From positions 1-55,963 of the forward strand of contig CAYQBN010000015.1 in NCBI GenBank assembly GCA_964415795.1: 55,963 nucleotides of DNA, read 5' to 3'. A program made the translations under genes and the position numbers. The DNA comes from CALITV01 sp964415795. GTDB lineage: Bacteria; UBP6; UBA1177; JAKLFG01. Under the pieces are notes generated by a model. It was not told where the DNA came from, did no database searches, and saw only the letters and a program-made list of their open reading frames with translations. The first letter of the stretch is position 1; every line of letters starts with the position of its first letter. Below are positions 17,556-25,685 of the stretch, one piece after another.

Positions 17556-18525
17556 ATATCTCTTTGATGGAGCCGATACTCGACAGGACGCCGGTCGCCT
17601 CGTAGGGGAGGAAGACGACCTTGTCCTTCTCTCCCTCGGCGATGTTGCGGAGCGCCTCGATGTACTTGAGTGCAACGAGGTAGCCGGCGGGGTCCATCTT
17701 GGTCGTCTTGAGGGCCTCGGCAACGAGCCTGACCGCCTGTGCCTCAGCCTCGGCGATGCGTATCTTCGCCTGCGCCTCACCTTCGGCCTTGAGGATGCGC
17801 GCCTGCTTGTCGCCATCGGCTTGGTTGATCTCCTTTTGCCGGTAGCCTTCCGATTCGAGGATGCGTGCCTGTTTTTCGCCGTCGGCGGTCAGTATCATCG
17901 CACGGCGATCCCGCTCGGCGCGCATCTGCTTCTCCATTGCCTCGCGGATGTCGTGCGGCGGCTGAATGTCTTGTATCTCGACGCGATTGACCTTGACGCC
18001 CCACTTGTCGGTCGCCTCGTCGAGGATATCGCGCAGTTTGTGGTTTATCTTGTCGCGGCTCGAGAGCGTCTCGTCGAGGTCCATTTCGCCGATGATGTTA
18101 CGGAGCGTCGTCTTGGTAAGTTTCTCTATGGCGTCGGGAAGGTTCTGGATCTCGTAAACCGCCTTCATCGGGTGAGTTATCTGATAGTAGATGATGGCGT
18201 CTATCTCGATGACGACATTGTCTCTGGTGATGACATTTTGACGCGGGAAGTCGTACACCGCTTCGCGCAGATCGATGAGCGTTATCTTGCGTATCTCGAC
18301 GATGGAGCGGCCGTCGAAGGTCTTGCGCATGACCTTCCAATCCATCTCGCGCGGCTTGTCGATGATGGGGACGATGAAGTTGATGCCGCTCGTGAGCGTC
18401 TCGTGATAGCGGCCGAGCCGTTCGATGATCATTGTGTGCGCCTGCGGCACGATGCGGATTCCCTTCGCGCCGATGACAATGACGAGAACGACGAGAACGA
18501 TGAGAATGAAACCGATGGTGCCCAT
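17539..18525 (-). CDS. SPFH/Band-7 membrane protein (paraslipin/QmcA type)
   Basis: A 328-residue stomatin-like protein. One N-terminal membrane helix (about 4-20) is followed by the Band-7 domain (VPQAHTMIIERLGRYHETL..., VITRDNVVIEIDAIIYYQI) and a long Ala/Glu-rich coiled coil (AEGEAQAKIRIAEAEAQA), ending in a short hydrophobic segment. Family members oligomerise in membrane microdomains. It is downstream of an nfeD gene, 24 bp apart, the conserved partner pairing for this family. The start ATG has GGAGG upstream. Confidence 0.94.
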   Translation of the reverse strand: MGTIGFILIVLVVLVIVIGAKGIRIVPQAHTMIIERLGRYHETLTSGINFIVPIIDKPREMDWKVMRKTFDGRSIVEIRKITLIDLREAVYDFPRQNVITRDNVVIEIDAIIYYQITHPMKAVYEIQNLPDAIEKLTKTTLRNIIGEMDLDETLSSRDKINHKLRDILDEATDKWGVKVNRVEIQDIQPPHDIREAMEKQMRAERDRRAMILTADGEKQARILESEGYRQKEINQADGDKQARILKAEGEAQAKIRIAEAEAQAVRLVAEALKTTKMDPAGYLVALKYIEALRNIAEGEKDKVVFLPYEATGVLSSIGSIKEIFNAQK

Positions 18526-18549
18526 GAATGCCTCCCTGATTGGTGTTCG

Positions 18550-19017
18550 TTATGACTGAACTTTTCTTACGGTGACCTTGGCGCCGTCCACCGCGACGAT
18601 CTCGACGACGGAGTCCTTCTCGATGACGCTTTCGTCAGCCGAGAGCGCTTTCCAGTCCTCGCCGCCGATGAGTTTGATGCGCCCTTTCGAGTTTATCGGA
18701 TCTATCGTCTCGATGACCTTCGCCTTTTTCCCGATGAGGGCGTCGACATTGGTCGCGACCTCGGTCTGCTTTTTGAAGAAGTACTTCTTGGCGAGTGGTC
18801 GAATGTAGATGTAGGTGAGCGTCGTTGCAATGACAAAGACGAGCAGTTGAATGTTGAGGTTGTCGGTAAGAAGCGCCGCGGGAACGGTGCAGAGCGCGCC
18901 GATTGCGAAGGTCGCGATGAAAAATCCGGGGGTGAATATCTCGATGATGAAGAGAACGACGGCGGCGACCGTCCAGAACTGCCATGTGTTGACCACTATG
19001 TTGCCGAACGACTCCAT
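18550..19017 (-). CDS. nfeD: NfeD-like membrane protein
   Basis: A 155-residue short NfeD protein. It has two to three hydrophobic segments (about 8-75), then a soluble OB-fold domain with the usual 'LIGKKAKVIETIDP...GRIKLIGGEDWKA...VVEIVAVDGAKVTVRKV' pattern. NfeD proteins pair with SPFH proteins in the membrane, and here the SPFH gene follows 24 bp downstream. The ATG at 19017 is chosen because GGAGG lies 7 bases before it; a longer frame from 19074 crosses the promoter. Confidence 0.93.
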   Translation of the reverse strand: MESFGNIVVNTWQFWTVAAVVLFIIEIFTPGFFIATFAIGALCTVPAALLTDNLNIQLLVFVIATTLTYIYIRPLAKKYFFKKQTEVATNVDALIGKKAKVIETIDPINSKGRIKLIGGEDWKALSADESVIEKDSVVEIVAVDGAKVTVRKVQS

Positions 19018-19050
19018 GGAAAGCCTCCGCAAGAAGATAGAAACGAAAAA

Positions 19051-19079
19051 ATTATAGGCGGTGAGCAGAGACAAAGCAA
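19051..19079 (-). promoter_or_regulatory. Sigma-70 type promoter of nfeD-SPFH
   Basis: Minus strand TTGCTT (19074-19079), a 17-bp spacer and consensus TATAAT (19051-19056). The leader to the ATG is about 27 nt and contains the GGAGG site. Confidence 0.62.
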
Positions 19080-19114
19080 ATTTTGTCTTTATGAGAAAGC
19101 GAGGGGATCAGGTC

Positions 19115-20476
19115 TTAGACGATGCCGGCCGCATACATGGCGTTGGCCACTTTCACGAATCCGGCGATGTTGGCGCCCGCCGCGTAGTTGTCGGGTTTGA
19201 AACCGTAGGTCTCGGCCGCTTCGCGGCAGGAGGCGTGGATGCGGCGCATAATGTCGTGCAGTTTCGCGTCGACCTCTTCACGGCTCCACGAAAGGCGCAT
19301 GCTGTTCTGCGACATCTCGAGACCTGAGGTGGCAACGCCGCCCGCGTTCGCCGCCTTGGCGGGACCGTAGAGCACATTGTTCTCGAGATAGACATCGATC
19401 GCCTCGGGGGTCGAAGGCATGTTGGCGCCTTCCGAAACGCAGAAGCAGCCGTTCTTGACGAGCGCGACGGCATGTTCCTTGTTGATCTCGTTCTGGGTCG
19501 CCGAGGGGAACGCGACCTCCACCTTGAGATTCTGTTCCTTGATAACGTCCCATACCGATTTCCCGGCGTAGTACTTGGCGTTCGGGTACTTCTCGGCGTA
19601 CTCCTTGATGCGGCCACGGCGGTTGTTCTTGAGGTCCATGAGGAAAGCAAGGCGGTCGCCTTTGATGCCTTCCATGTCGACGATGGTTCCGTCGGAATCG
19701 CTCGCGGTGACACACTTGCCGCCGAGCTGATTGACCTTTTCGATGGTGTATTGGGCGACATTGCCCGATCCGCTCACCGCGACCACCTTGCCGTTGAAGT
19801 CCTTCTTGCGTGTCGCGAGCATCTCGGCCGCGAAGTAGGTCGCGCCGTAGCCAGTCGCTTCGGGGCGGATGAGCGAGCCGCCGTAGGAGAGACCTTTGCC
19901 GGTCAGCACACCGGTGTGTTCACGCATGATCTTCTTGTAGTAGCCATACAGGAAGCCGATCTCTCGACCGCCGACGCCGATATCGCCCGCCGGCACATCG
20001 GTGTCGGGCCCGATGTAGGCGAAGAGTTCACGCATGAACGACTGACAGAAACGCATGACCTCGTTGTCAGACTTGCCTTTCGGATCGAAGTCGGAGCCGC
20101 CTTTCGCGCCGCCCATCGGGAGCGTGGTAAGCGAGTTCTTGAAGATCTGTTCGAATCCGAGGAACTTGATGATGCCGAGGTTGACCGAGGGATGGAAACG
20201 GAGACCGCCCTTGTAAGGGCCGATCGCCATGTTGAATTGGACACGGAAGCCGCGGTTCACATGGACATTGCCCTCGTCGTCGGTCCACGGAACGCGGAAG
20301 ATGATCTGGCGGTCGGGCTCGACGATCCGTTCGTAGATGCCCGCCGCGACGAACTCGGGGTGTTTCTTGACCGTCGGTTCGAGAGAGGTCATGACCTCTT
20401 CGACTGCCTGAATGAACTCCGGCTCGTTTGCATTCTTCGCCTTGACCTTGGCGATAAGATCTTTCATGTACGACAT
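19115..20476 (-). CDS. gdhA: Glutamate dehydrogenase (GdhA, hexameric small type)
   Basis: A 453-residue glutamate dehydrogenase of the GdhA subfamily, usually NADP-dependent and assimilating ammonium with 2-oxoglutarate. The substrate domain has GPYKGGLRFHPSV and the catalytic Lys125 in LPMGGAKGGSDFDP. The nucleotide domain has GSGNVAQYTIEK. 'PTVKKHPEFV' near the N-terminus is a GdhA hallmark. AGGAGG about 8 bases upstream fixes the start. Coenzyme preference cannot be read safely by eye. Confidence 0.96.
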   Translation of the reverse strand: MSYMKDLIAKVKAKNANEPEFIQAVEEVMTSLEPTVKKHPEFVAAGIYERIVEPDRQIIFRVPWTDDEGNVHVNRGFRVQFNMAIGPYKGGLRFHPSVNLGIIKFLGFEQIFKNSLTTLPMGGAKGGSDFDPKGKSDNEVMRFCQSFMRELFAYIGPDTDVPAGDIGVGGREIGFLYGYYKKIMREHTGVLTGKGLSYGGSLIRPEATGYGATYFAAEMLATRKKDFNGKVVAVSGSGNVAQYTIEKVNQLGGKCVTASDSDGTIVDMEGIKGDRLAFLMDLKNNRRGRIKEYAEKYPNAKYYAGKSVWDVIKEQNLKVEVAFPSATQNEINKEHAVALVKNGCFCVSEGANMPSTPEAIDVYLENNVLYGPAKAANAGGVATSGLEMSQNSMRLSWSREEVDAKLHDIMRRIHASCREAAETYGFKPDNYAAGANIAGFVKVANAMYAAGIV

Positions 20477-20519
20477 GCGTTCTCCTCCTGAGAAACGGTT
20501 GATGAAAGGGTACGCTTGC

Positions 20520-20549
20520 AGTATGCTTCATTCGGAAAACGTTAGTCAA
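20520..20549 (-). promoter_or_regulatory. Promoter of gdhA with doubled -35
   Basis: Minus strand TTGACT (20544-20549), an 18-bp spacer and CATACT (20520-20525). The -35 is duplicated as TTGACTTGACT, and the same 11-mer occurs inverted at the trkA promoter. Confidence 0.55.
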
Positions 20550-20643
20550 GTCAAGCGGTTGCGACTATACGAATTCTAACGAAAGGCTTGTTTTTCCTAA
20601 CATAACGCAAATGGTGGGAGGTGGGGCGAGTGAATGGCATAAC
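20550..20643. other. gdhA-trkA intergenic region between the two promoters
   Basis: The spacer between the divergent gdhA and trkA promoters. Inverted copies of GTCAAGTCAAG (20545-20555) and CTTGACTTGAC (20643-20653) flank it. I see no gene or structured RNA inside. Confidence 0.4.
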
Positions 20644-20671
20644 TTGACTTGACCGGCGGTAGCGCTAGAGT
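20644..20671 (+). promoter_or_regulatory. Promoter of trkA-trkH, possibly leaderless
   Basis: TTGACT (20644-20649), a 16-bp spacer and TAGAGT (20666-20671). The trkA ATG begins at 20678, right at the predicted transcription start, and no Shine-Dalgarno is seen. Confidence 0.47.
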
Positions 20672-20677
20672 GGCGGC

Positions 20678-22027
20678 ATGAAGATAGTCATCGCAGGTGG
20701 TGGCACGGTGGGGTTCGAGATTGCCCGTCACCTTGTCGCCGAAAAAAAGGATGTCGTCATCGTGGAACGCGATGCGGATCGGGTGAAGTTCCTCTCCTCT
20801 CACCTTGATTGTCTGGTGATCGGCGCCGATGCGAGCGATGTCGAGTCCCTTCGGCAGGCGGGGGACGGCGATGTCGCCTTCTTTGTCGCGGTCACCTCAT
20901 CTGACGAAACGAACCTCATTTGTTGCGGTATCGCCGAGTCGGTCTTTCCGAAGGCGAAACGGATCGCGCGGATCCGGAACGCCACCTATGCGAAGGCCAC
21001 ATCGAAGGGACGGCCGTTTTTGGGGGCCGACTTCGTCGTAACGCCGGAGATCGAGACGGCACGGCAGATACTCGACACCGTGACCCGTGGTGCGGTGAGC
21101 GATGTGCTCCGTTTCGACGGGACGGGGGTGCAAGTATGGAATACGCTGGTCGACCGGAAGTCGCCGTTCAGAAATAGGAAGCTCGTTCAGTTGCGCAAGG
21201 AGATCCCCGATCCGTTCCTCGTGGCGGGCATTCTCCGCAACGACGAAATGATCATTCCGACCGGTGTCACGACGATCCGCGAAGGCGATCGTATCTATCT
21301 TGCGGCGGCCGAAGAGACCTTGCAGAAGCTCTTCGCGAGGAGCGGACGGAAACGGTCACGCATCGAGCGGGTGCTTCTCGTGGGGCTGGGAAAGGTGGGG
21401 ACTCTGGTCGCGCATCATCTGTTGAAAAGAAGGGTACAGGTAACGATCGTCGAAAGTAACTATGAAAAGTGCAAGGCCTTTTCCGCCGATCACACCGATG
21501 CGCTGGTCCTCTGCGGCGACATTTCCGATGAGTCGCTTCTTCAGGATGAGCGGCTCGACAACTACGATCTCATCATTGCGACGACAGGGAGTCAGGAGCT
21601 CAATATTCTTTCGGCGGTCTATGCGCGGACGCTCGGCGTGAACCGTTCGATCGCGCTCGTGAGCAGTGCCAATTTCCTTCGGGTCGCTTCTCGGCTCGAC
21701 ATAGATTCGACCATCAGTCCCAAGACCGGTACGGTGGATGCGGTCCTCAAGTGCATGCGTCGAGGAACGGTGAGAGAGATGTACAGCATCTTCGACGGAG
21801 CCGCCGAGGTGCTCGAAATGGTTCTCGACCCGGCGGCTCCGGTGGTCGGAAAGATGGTGATGAATGCCGGATTACCCGAGGAGACGATACTCGTGGCGGT
21901 CATCCGTGACGGTAAGGACATCATACCCCACGGTGGCTTCACCCTACAAGGGGGCGACAGCGTCATCGTCATCGCCAAGCGGGCCGCGATACCGAAGATT
22001 GAGACGCTCTTCACTGGCGGCGTATGA
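20678..22027 (+). CDS. trkA: Trk potassium transporter regulatory subunit TrkA
   Basis: A 449-residue cytoplasmic RCK protein that gates the TrkH potassium channel. It has two tandem NAD-binding/RCK units: the first begins MKIVIAGGGTVGFEIA, the second VLLVGLGKVGTLVAHHLL near residue 230. Each is followed by an RCK-C segment ('RKLVQLRKEIPDPFLVAGI', 'GKMVMNAGLPEETILVAVI'). This is the normal duplicated E. coli-type arrangement. The stop overlaps trkH (ATGA at 22024-22027). No ribosome site precedes the ATG, and a promoter sits directly upstream, so the message may be leaderless. Confidence 0.95.
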   Translation: MKIVIAGGGTVGFEIARHLVAEKKDVVIVERDADRVKFLSSHLDCLVIGADASDVESLRQAGDGDVAFFVAVTSSDETNLICCGIAESVFPKAKRIARIRNATYAKATSKGRPFLGADFVVTPEIETARQILDTVTRGAVSDVLRFDGTGVQVWNTLVDRKSPFRNRKLVQLRKEIPDPFLVAGILRNDEMIIPTGVTTIREGDRIYLAAAEETLQKLFARSGRKRSRIERVLLVGLGKVGTLVAHHLLKRRVQVTIVESNYEKCKAFSADHTDALVLCGDISDESLLQDERLDNYDLIIATTGSQELNILSAVYARTLGVNRSIALVSSANFLRVASRLDIDSTISPKTGTVDAVLKCMRRGTVREMYSIFDGAAEVLEMVLDPAAPVVGKMVMNAGLPEETILVAVIRDGKDIIPHGGFTLQGGDSVIVIAKRAAIPKIETLFTGGV

Positions 22028-23490
22028 ATTTTTCCGCTATCGCAACAATACTCGCGACGCTTCTTGGCATCGTTGTCTCCTTCATGGTGCTTCCTATCGC
22101 GGTAGCGTTTTACTACCACGAATTTCGGGAGGCGGTCATCTTTGCGGCGGTCATGGTAGCTGCATTTACGCTGTCAGGAGGCGTTTTGCTGTGGTCGCGT
22201 CGCAGAGTGAACGCCCTCTACCGCCGCGATCTTACGCCGCGCGATGGGTTCATCGCGGTGACATTGAGCTGGCTTCTCGTCTCATTCGTGGGATCGCTTC
22301 CGTTCTGGCTGGGAGGCAGCATCCCCTCGTTCACGAACGCCTTCTTTGAGACGATGTCCGGTTTTACGACCACTGGTGCCTCGGTGCTGGCAGATATCGA
22401 AGCGCTTCCCCGTTCTCTGCTCTTCTGGCGGTCGCTCACCCAGTGGCTCGGTGGCATGGGGATCGTCGTTCTCACCGTTGCCATCATTCCGCTTCTCGGT
22501 ATCGGAGGTCTTCAATTGCTCGAGGCGGAGGCGCCCGGTCCGTCGGTTGACCGTCTTACGCCGCGCATCGGTCAGACGGCGAAATTGCTCTGGGGTCTCT
22601 ACCTTCTTTTCACGGTCATCGAAACGATCCTTCTCGTGTTGGGCGGTCTTTCATTCTATGACGCGGTCACGCACACTTTCGCGACCCTTTCGACCGGAGG
22701 ATTCTCGCCCAAGAACGCTTCGGTGGGGTTCTACCATTCTGCCTATGTGGAGTGGGTGGTCACTATCTTCATGCTGATAGGGGGAACCAGTTTCACGATG
22801 TTCTACCTGCTGTTCCGCGGACGCTTCGCATCGGTGTGGCGTTCATCGGAGCTGCGGGCGTACCTGATTATTTTCTTTCTGACGACGGCGTTGATCGCGG
22901 GGAACTTGTTCCTCGACGGTGCCCAGACTACCTTCGGTGGGGCGCTTAGAGCGGCGGCGTTCCAAGTAAGTTCGGTCATGACGACGACCGGATTCGCATC
23001 GACCGACTTTGCTCGCTGGCCGTTCTTTGCACAGGCGGTCGTCTTCTTTCTCATGTTTGTCGGAGGATGTGCCGGATCGACCGGCGGTGGCATCAAGGTC
23101 ATACGCCTCGTGACGCTCTTCAAGCTCGCCTTCAACGAGATAAAGTATCTTATCCATCCGCGCGGTGTCTTCGCGCTCACGGTCGATGGACGGCCGATAC
23201 GCAAGGAGTTCGTCTACAGCGTCGTTGGTTTCTTCTTCATCTACATCTTCTTCGTGCTCGTGACGACGCTCGTGGTCGCGAGCGCCGGGTTCGACCTCAC
23301 CACCTCGATGACCACCGCACTCGCCACCGTTGGAAACATAGGCCCCGGTCTTGCCCTTGTCGGCCCGATGGCGAACTATGCCCAATTCCCGTCTGCGGTG
23401 CTCTGGTGGCTTTCGTTTGCCATGCTGGTGGGGCGTCTCGAAATATACACCGTGCTCGTCCTTTTCAGCCGTGAGTTCTGGCGGCGTTGA
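22024..23490 (+). CDS. trkH: Potassium uptake protein TrkH
   Basis: A 488-residue inner-membrane potassium channel subunit with the fourfold M1-P-M2 design. The four selectivity-filter loops can be seen: GFTTTGAS, TLSTGGFS, VMTTTGFA and LATVGNIGPG. CAGSTGGGIKVIR in the third unit is a TrkH/KtrB hallmark. It is translationally coupled to trkA, its gating partner, by the ATGA overlap. Length is typical for TrkH. Confidence 0.95.
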   Translation: MNFSAIATILATLLGIVVSFMVLPIAVAFYYHEFREAVIFAAVMVAAFTLSGGVLLWSRRRVNALYRRDLTPRDGFIAVTLSWLLVSFVGSLPFWLGGSIPSFTNAFFETMSGFTTTGASVLADIEALPRSLLFWRSLTQWLGGMGIVVLTVAIIPLLGIGGLQLLEAEAPGPSVDRLTPRIGQTAKLLWGLYLLFTVIETILLVLGGLSFYDAVTHTFATLSTGGFSPKNASVGFYHSAYVEWVVTIFMLIGGTSFTMFYLLFRGRFASVWRSSELRAYLIIFFLTTALIAGNLFLDGAQTTFGGALRAAAFQVSSVMTTTGFASTDFARWPFFAQAVVFFLMFVGGCAGSTGGGIKVIRLVTLFKLAFNEIKYLIHPRGVFALTVDGRPIRKEFVYSVVGFFFIYIFFVLVTTLVVASAGFDLTTSMTTALATVGNIGPGLALVGPMANYAQFPSAVLWWLSFAMLVGRLEIYTVLVLFSREFWRR

Positions 23491-23501
23491 GAAAGGTTTC
23501 G

Positions 23502-23530
23502 TTGCTTTTTTCAAGACATCGCCTTAGTAT
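23502..23530 (+). promoter_or_regulatory. Possible promoter of the acyl-CoA mutase genes
   Basis: TTGCTT (23502-23507), a 17-bp spacer and TAGTAT (23525-23530), about 40 nt ahead of the ATG with a GAGGAG ribosome site. Confidence 0.5.
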
Positions 23531-23570
23531 CACTCCGTCCTATACGGTTAATTGAAATGAGGAGATACCT

Positions 23571-25223
23571 ATGACGATCAGCGAAAGACACATGAAGTGG
23601 CGCGAGGGATCCTACAAAAAGACGGTCGAAAAGTTTCCCGAGCGGAAAAAGGAATTCAAGACCTCGTGGGGCGATGTGGTGGAACCGATCTATGTCCCCG
23701 GTGACGAATGTCCTTACTATGAAGAAAAGATTGGTTTTCCCGGCGAATTCCCGTTCACCCGCGGTGTCCAGCCGACGATGTACCGCGGCAAGTTCTGGAC
23801 GATGCGCCAGTACGCGGGATTCGGCACCGCCGAGGAGTCGAACAAGCGCTACAAGTACCTGCTCGAACAGGGTCAGACCGGTCTTTCAGTGGCGTTCGAC
23901 CTGCCGACACAGATTGGTTTCGACTCGGATCACCCGATGGCCGACGGTGAGGTCGGAAAGGTCGGCGTCGCGATAGACACGCTCGCCGACATGGAGACCC
24001 TGTTCAGCGGCATCCCGCTCGGCAAGGTCTCGACCTCTATGACCATCAACGCGACCGCCTCGGTGCTCCTCTCGATGTACATCGCCGTCGCCGAGAAGCA
24101 GGGGGTGAAGCCGGAAGACCTCGACGGCACCATCCAGAATGACATTCTCAAAGAGTACATCGCGCGCGGCACCTACCGGTTCCCGCCGAAGCCTTCGATG
24201 CGGCTCATCACCGACATCTTCGCCTTCTGTTCTCAGCATGTTCCCAAATGGAACACCATCTCGATATCAGGCTACCATATCCGCGAGGCGGGGAGCAACG
24301 CGGTGCAGGAGGTCGCCTTCACGCTCGCCGACGGCATTGCCTATGTCGAAGCGGCTATCAAGGCGGGGCTTGCTGTAGACTCCTTTGCGCCGCGGTTGTC
24401 GTTCTTCTTCAACGCCCACAACAACCTGCTCGAAGAGGTCGCGAAGTTCCGCGCCGCGCGGCGGCTTTGGGCGCGCATCATGAAAGAGCGGTTCAACGCT
24501 GGGCCAAAATCGCAGATGCTCCGGTTTCACACGCAGACCGCCGGTTCGACGCTCACCGCCCAACAGCCCGACAACAACATCGTCCGCGTGGCCATCCAGA
24601 CGCTCGCGGCGGTGCTCGGCGGGACGCAATCGCTCCACACCAACAGTCGCGACGAGGCGCTTGCGCTTCCGACCGAGGAGAGTGTCCGCATCGCGCTCCG
24701 CACTCAGCAGATCGTGGCTTACGAGAGCGGCGTGGCCGATACTGTTGACCCGCTTGCCGGCTCCTATTTCGTCGAAGCAATGACCGACCGCATCGAACAG
24801 AAGGCGGCCGAGTACATCAAGCGGATAGACGATCTCGGTGGCATGGTCGCGGCGATAGAGAAGGGTTATCCGCAACAAGAGATACAGGATGCCGCCTATC
24901 GCTACCAGAAGGAGGTCGAATCGGGCGACCGCATCGTCGTCAGCGTCAACAAGTTCCAGATAAAGGAAGAGCCGCCCAAGAATCTTCTCAAGGTCGATCG
25001 CTCGATACAGGTCTCGCAGATGGCGAAGATACGGAAAGTGAAGGAGGAGCGCGACAACGGCCTCGTGAAGCGGCGTCTGGCCGAAGTAAAGAAAGCGGCG
25101 CAAGGATCCGACAATCTGATGCCCAAGATACTCGATGCGGTCAAGGCCTACGCGACGCTCGGCGAGATCGTGGACGAACTCGTCGGGGTCTTCGGCGAAC
25201 ACAAAGAATCGGTCGTTCTGTAA
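23571..25223 (+). CDS. mcmA1: Methylmalonyl-CoA mutase large (catalytic) subunit
   Basis: A 550-residue catalytic subunit of a B12-dependent acyl-CoA mutase, of the split type in which the B12 domain is a separate protein. FTRGVQPTMYRGKFWTMRQY and 'GFGTAEESNKRYKYLLEQGQTGLSVAFDLPTQ' (split here into parts) are family signatures. Tyr71 in PTMYR and an Arg in PSMRLITDIF favour methylmalonyl-CoA over isobutyryl-type substrates, though related mutases are not fully excluded. It interconverts methylmalonyl-CoA and succinyl-CoA in propionate or branched-chain metabolism. GAGGAG fixes the start. The small subunit follows 12 bp later; epimerase and MeaB were not found in the window. Confidence 0.93.
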   Translation: MTISERHMKWREGSYKKTVEKFPERKKEFKTSWGDVVEPIYVPGDECPYYEEKIGFPGEFPFTRGVQPTMYRGKFWTMRQYAGFGTAEESNKRYKYLLEQGQTGLSVAFDLPTQIGFDSDHPMADGEVGKVGVAIDTLADMETLFSGIPLGKVSTSMTINATASVLLSMYIAVAEKQGVKPEDLDGTIQNDILKEYIARGTYRFPPKPSMRLITDIFAFCSQHVPKWNTISISGYHIREAGSNAVQEVAFTLADGIAYVEAAIKAGLAVDSFAPRLSFFFNAHNNLLEEVAKFRAARRLWARIMKERFNAGPKSQMLRFHTQTAGSTLTAQQPDNNIVRVAIQTLAAVLGGTQSLHTNSRDEALALPTEESVRIALRTQQIVAYESGVADTVDPLAGSYFVEAMTDRIEQKAAEYIKRIDDLGGMVAAIEKGYPQQEIQDAAYRYQKEVESGDRIVVSVNKFQIKEEPPKNLLKVDRSIQVSQMAKIRKVKEERDNGLVKRRLAEVKKAAQGSDNLMPKILDAVKAYATLGEIVDELVGVFGEHKESVVL

Positions 25224-25235
25224 AGGGAGGCGAAG

Positions 25236-25634
25236 ATGAGCGAGAAGAAGATACGGGTACTTATTGCAAAACCGGGGCTTGACGGGCACGACCGCGGGGC
25301 GAAGTTCGTTGCGCGGGCGCTCCGTGACGCTGGGATGGAGGTCATCTACACCGGTCTGCGGCAGACCCCCGAGGCGATAGCCAATGCGGCGGTGCAAGAA
25401 GATGTGGACGCTGTGGGACTCTCGATACTGTCGGGCGCCCACAACACACTTTTGCCCAAGGTGGTCGAACTGCTCAAGGCGAAAGGAGCGGGCGACATCC
25501 TCGTCTTCGGCGGCGGCGTCATTCCCGAGGACGATATCCCGTACCTCAAGGAACATGGCATCGCGGCGGTCTTCACTCCCGGCACCCCGAGCGAGGAGTT
25601 CATCAAGTTCCTCAAAGAGAAGGTCAGAAAATAG
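25236..25634 (+). CDS. mcmA2: Methylmalonyl-CoA mutase small (B12-binding) subunit
   Basis: A 132-residue cobalamin-binding subunit. The base-off/His-on motif DxHxxG is DGHDRG with His18 as the cobalt ligand. VGLSILSGAH and VFGGGVIPEDD complete the classic S-x-L and GG motifs. It associates with the large subunit encoded 12 bp upstream to form the active mutase. Ribosome site AAAGGGAGG. Confidence 0.95.
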   Translation: MSEKKIRVLIAKPGLDGHDRGAKFVARALRDAGMEVIYTGLRQTPEAIANAAVQEDVDAVGLSILSGAHNTLLPKVVELLKAKGAGDILVFGGGVIPEDDIPYLKEHGIAAVFTPGTPSEEFIKFLKEKVRK

Positions 25635-25685
25635 TGGCCTGATATCTTGGCGCTGGTTTTGTGTCGTCATTAAGAGGGCAGTAAC

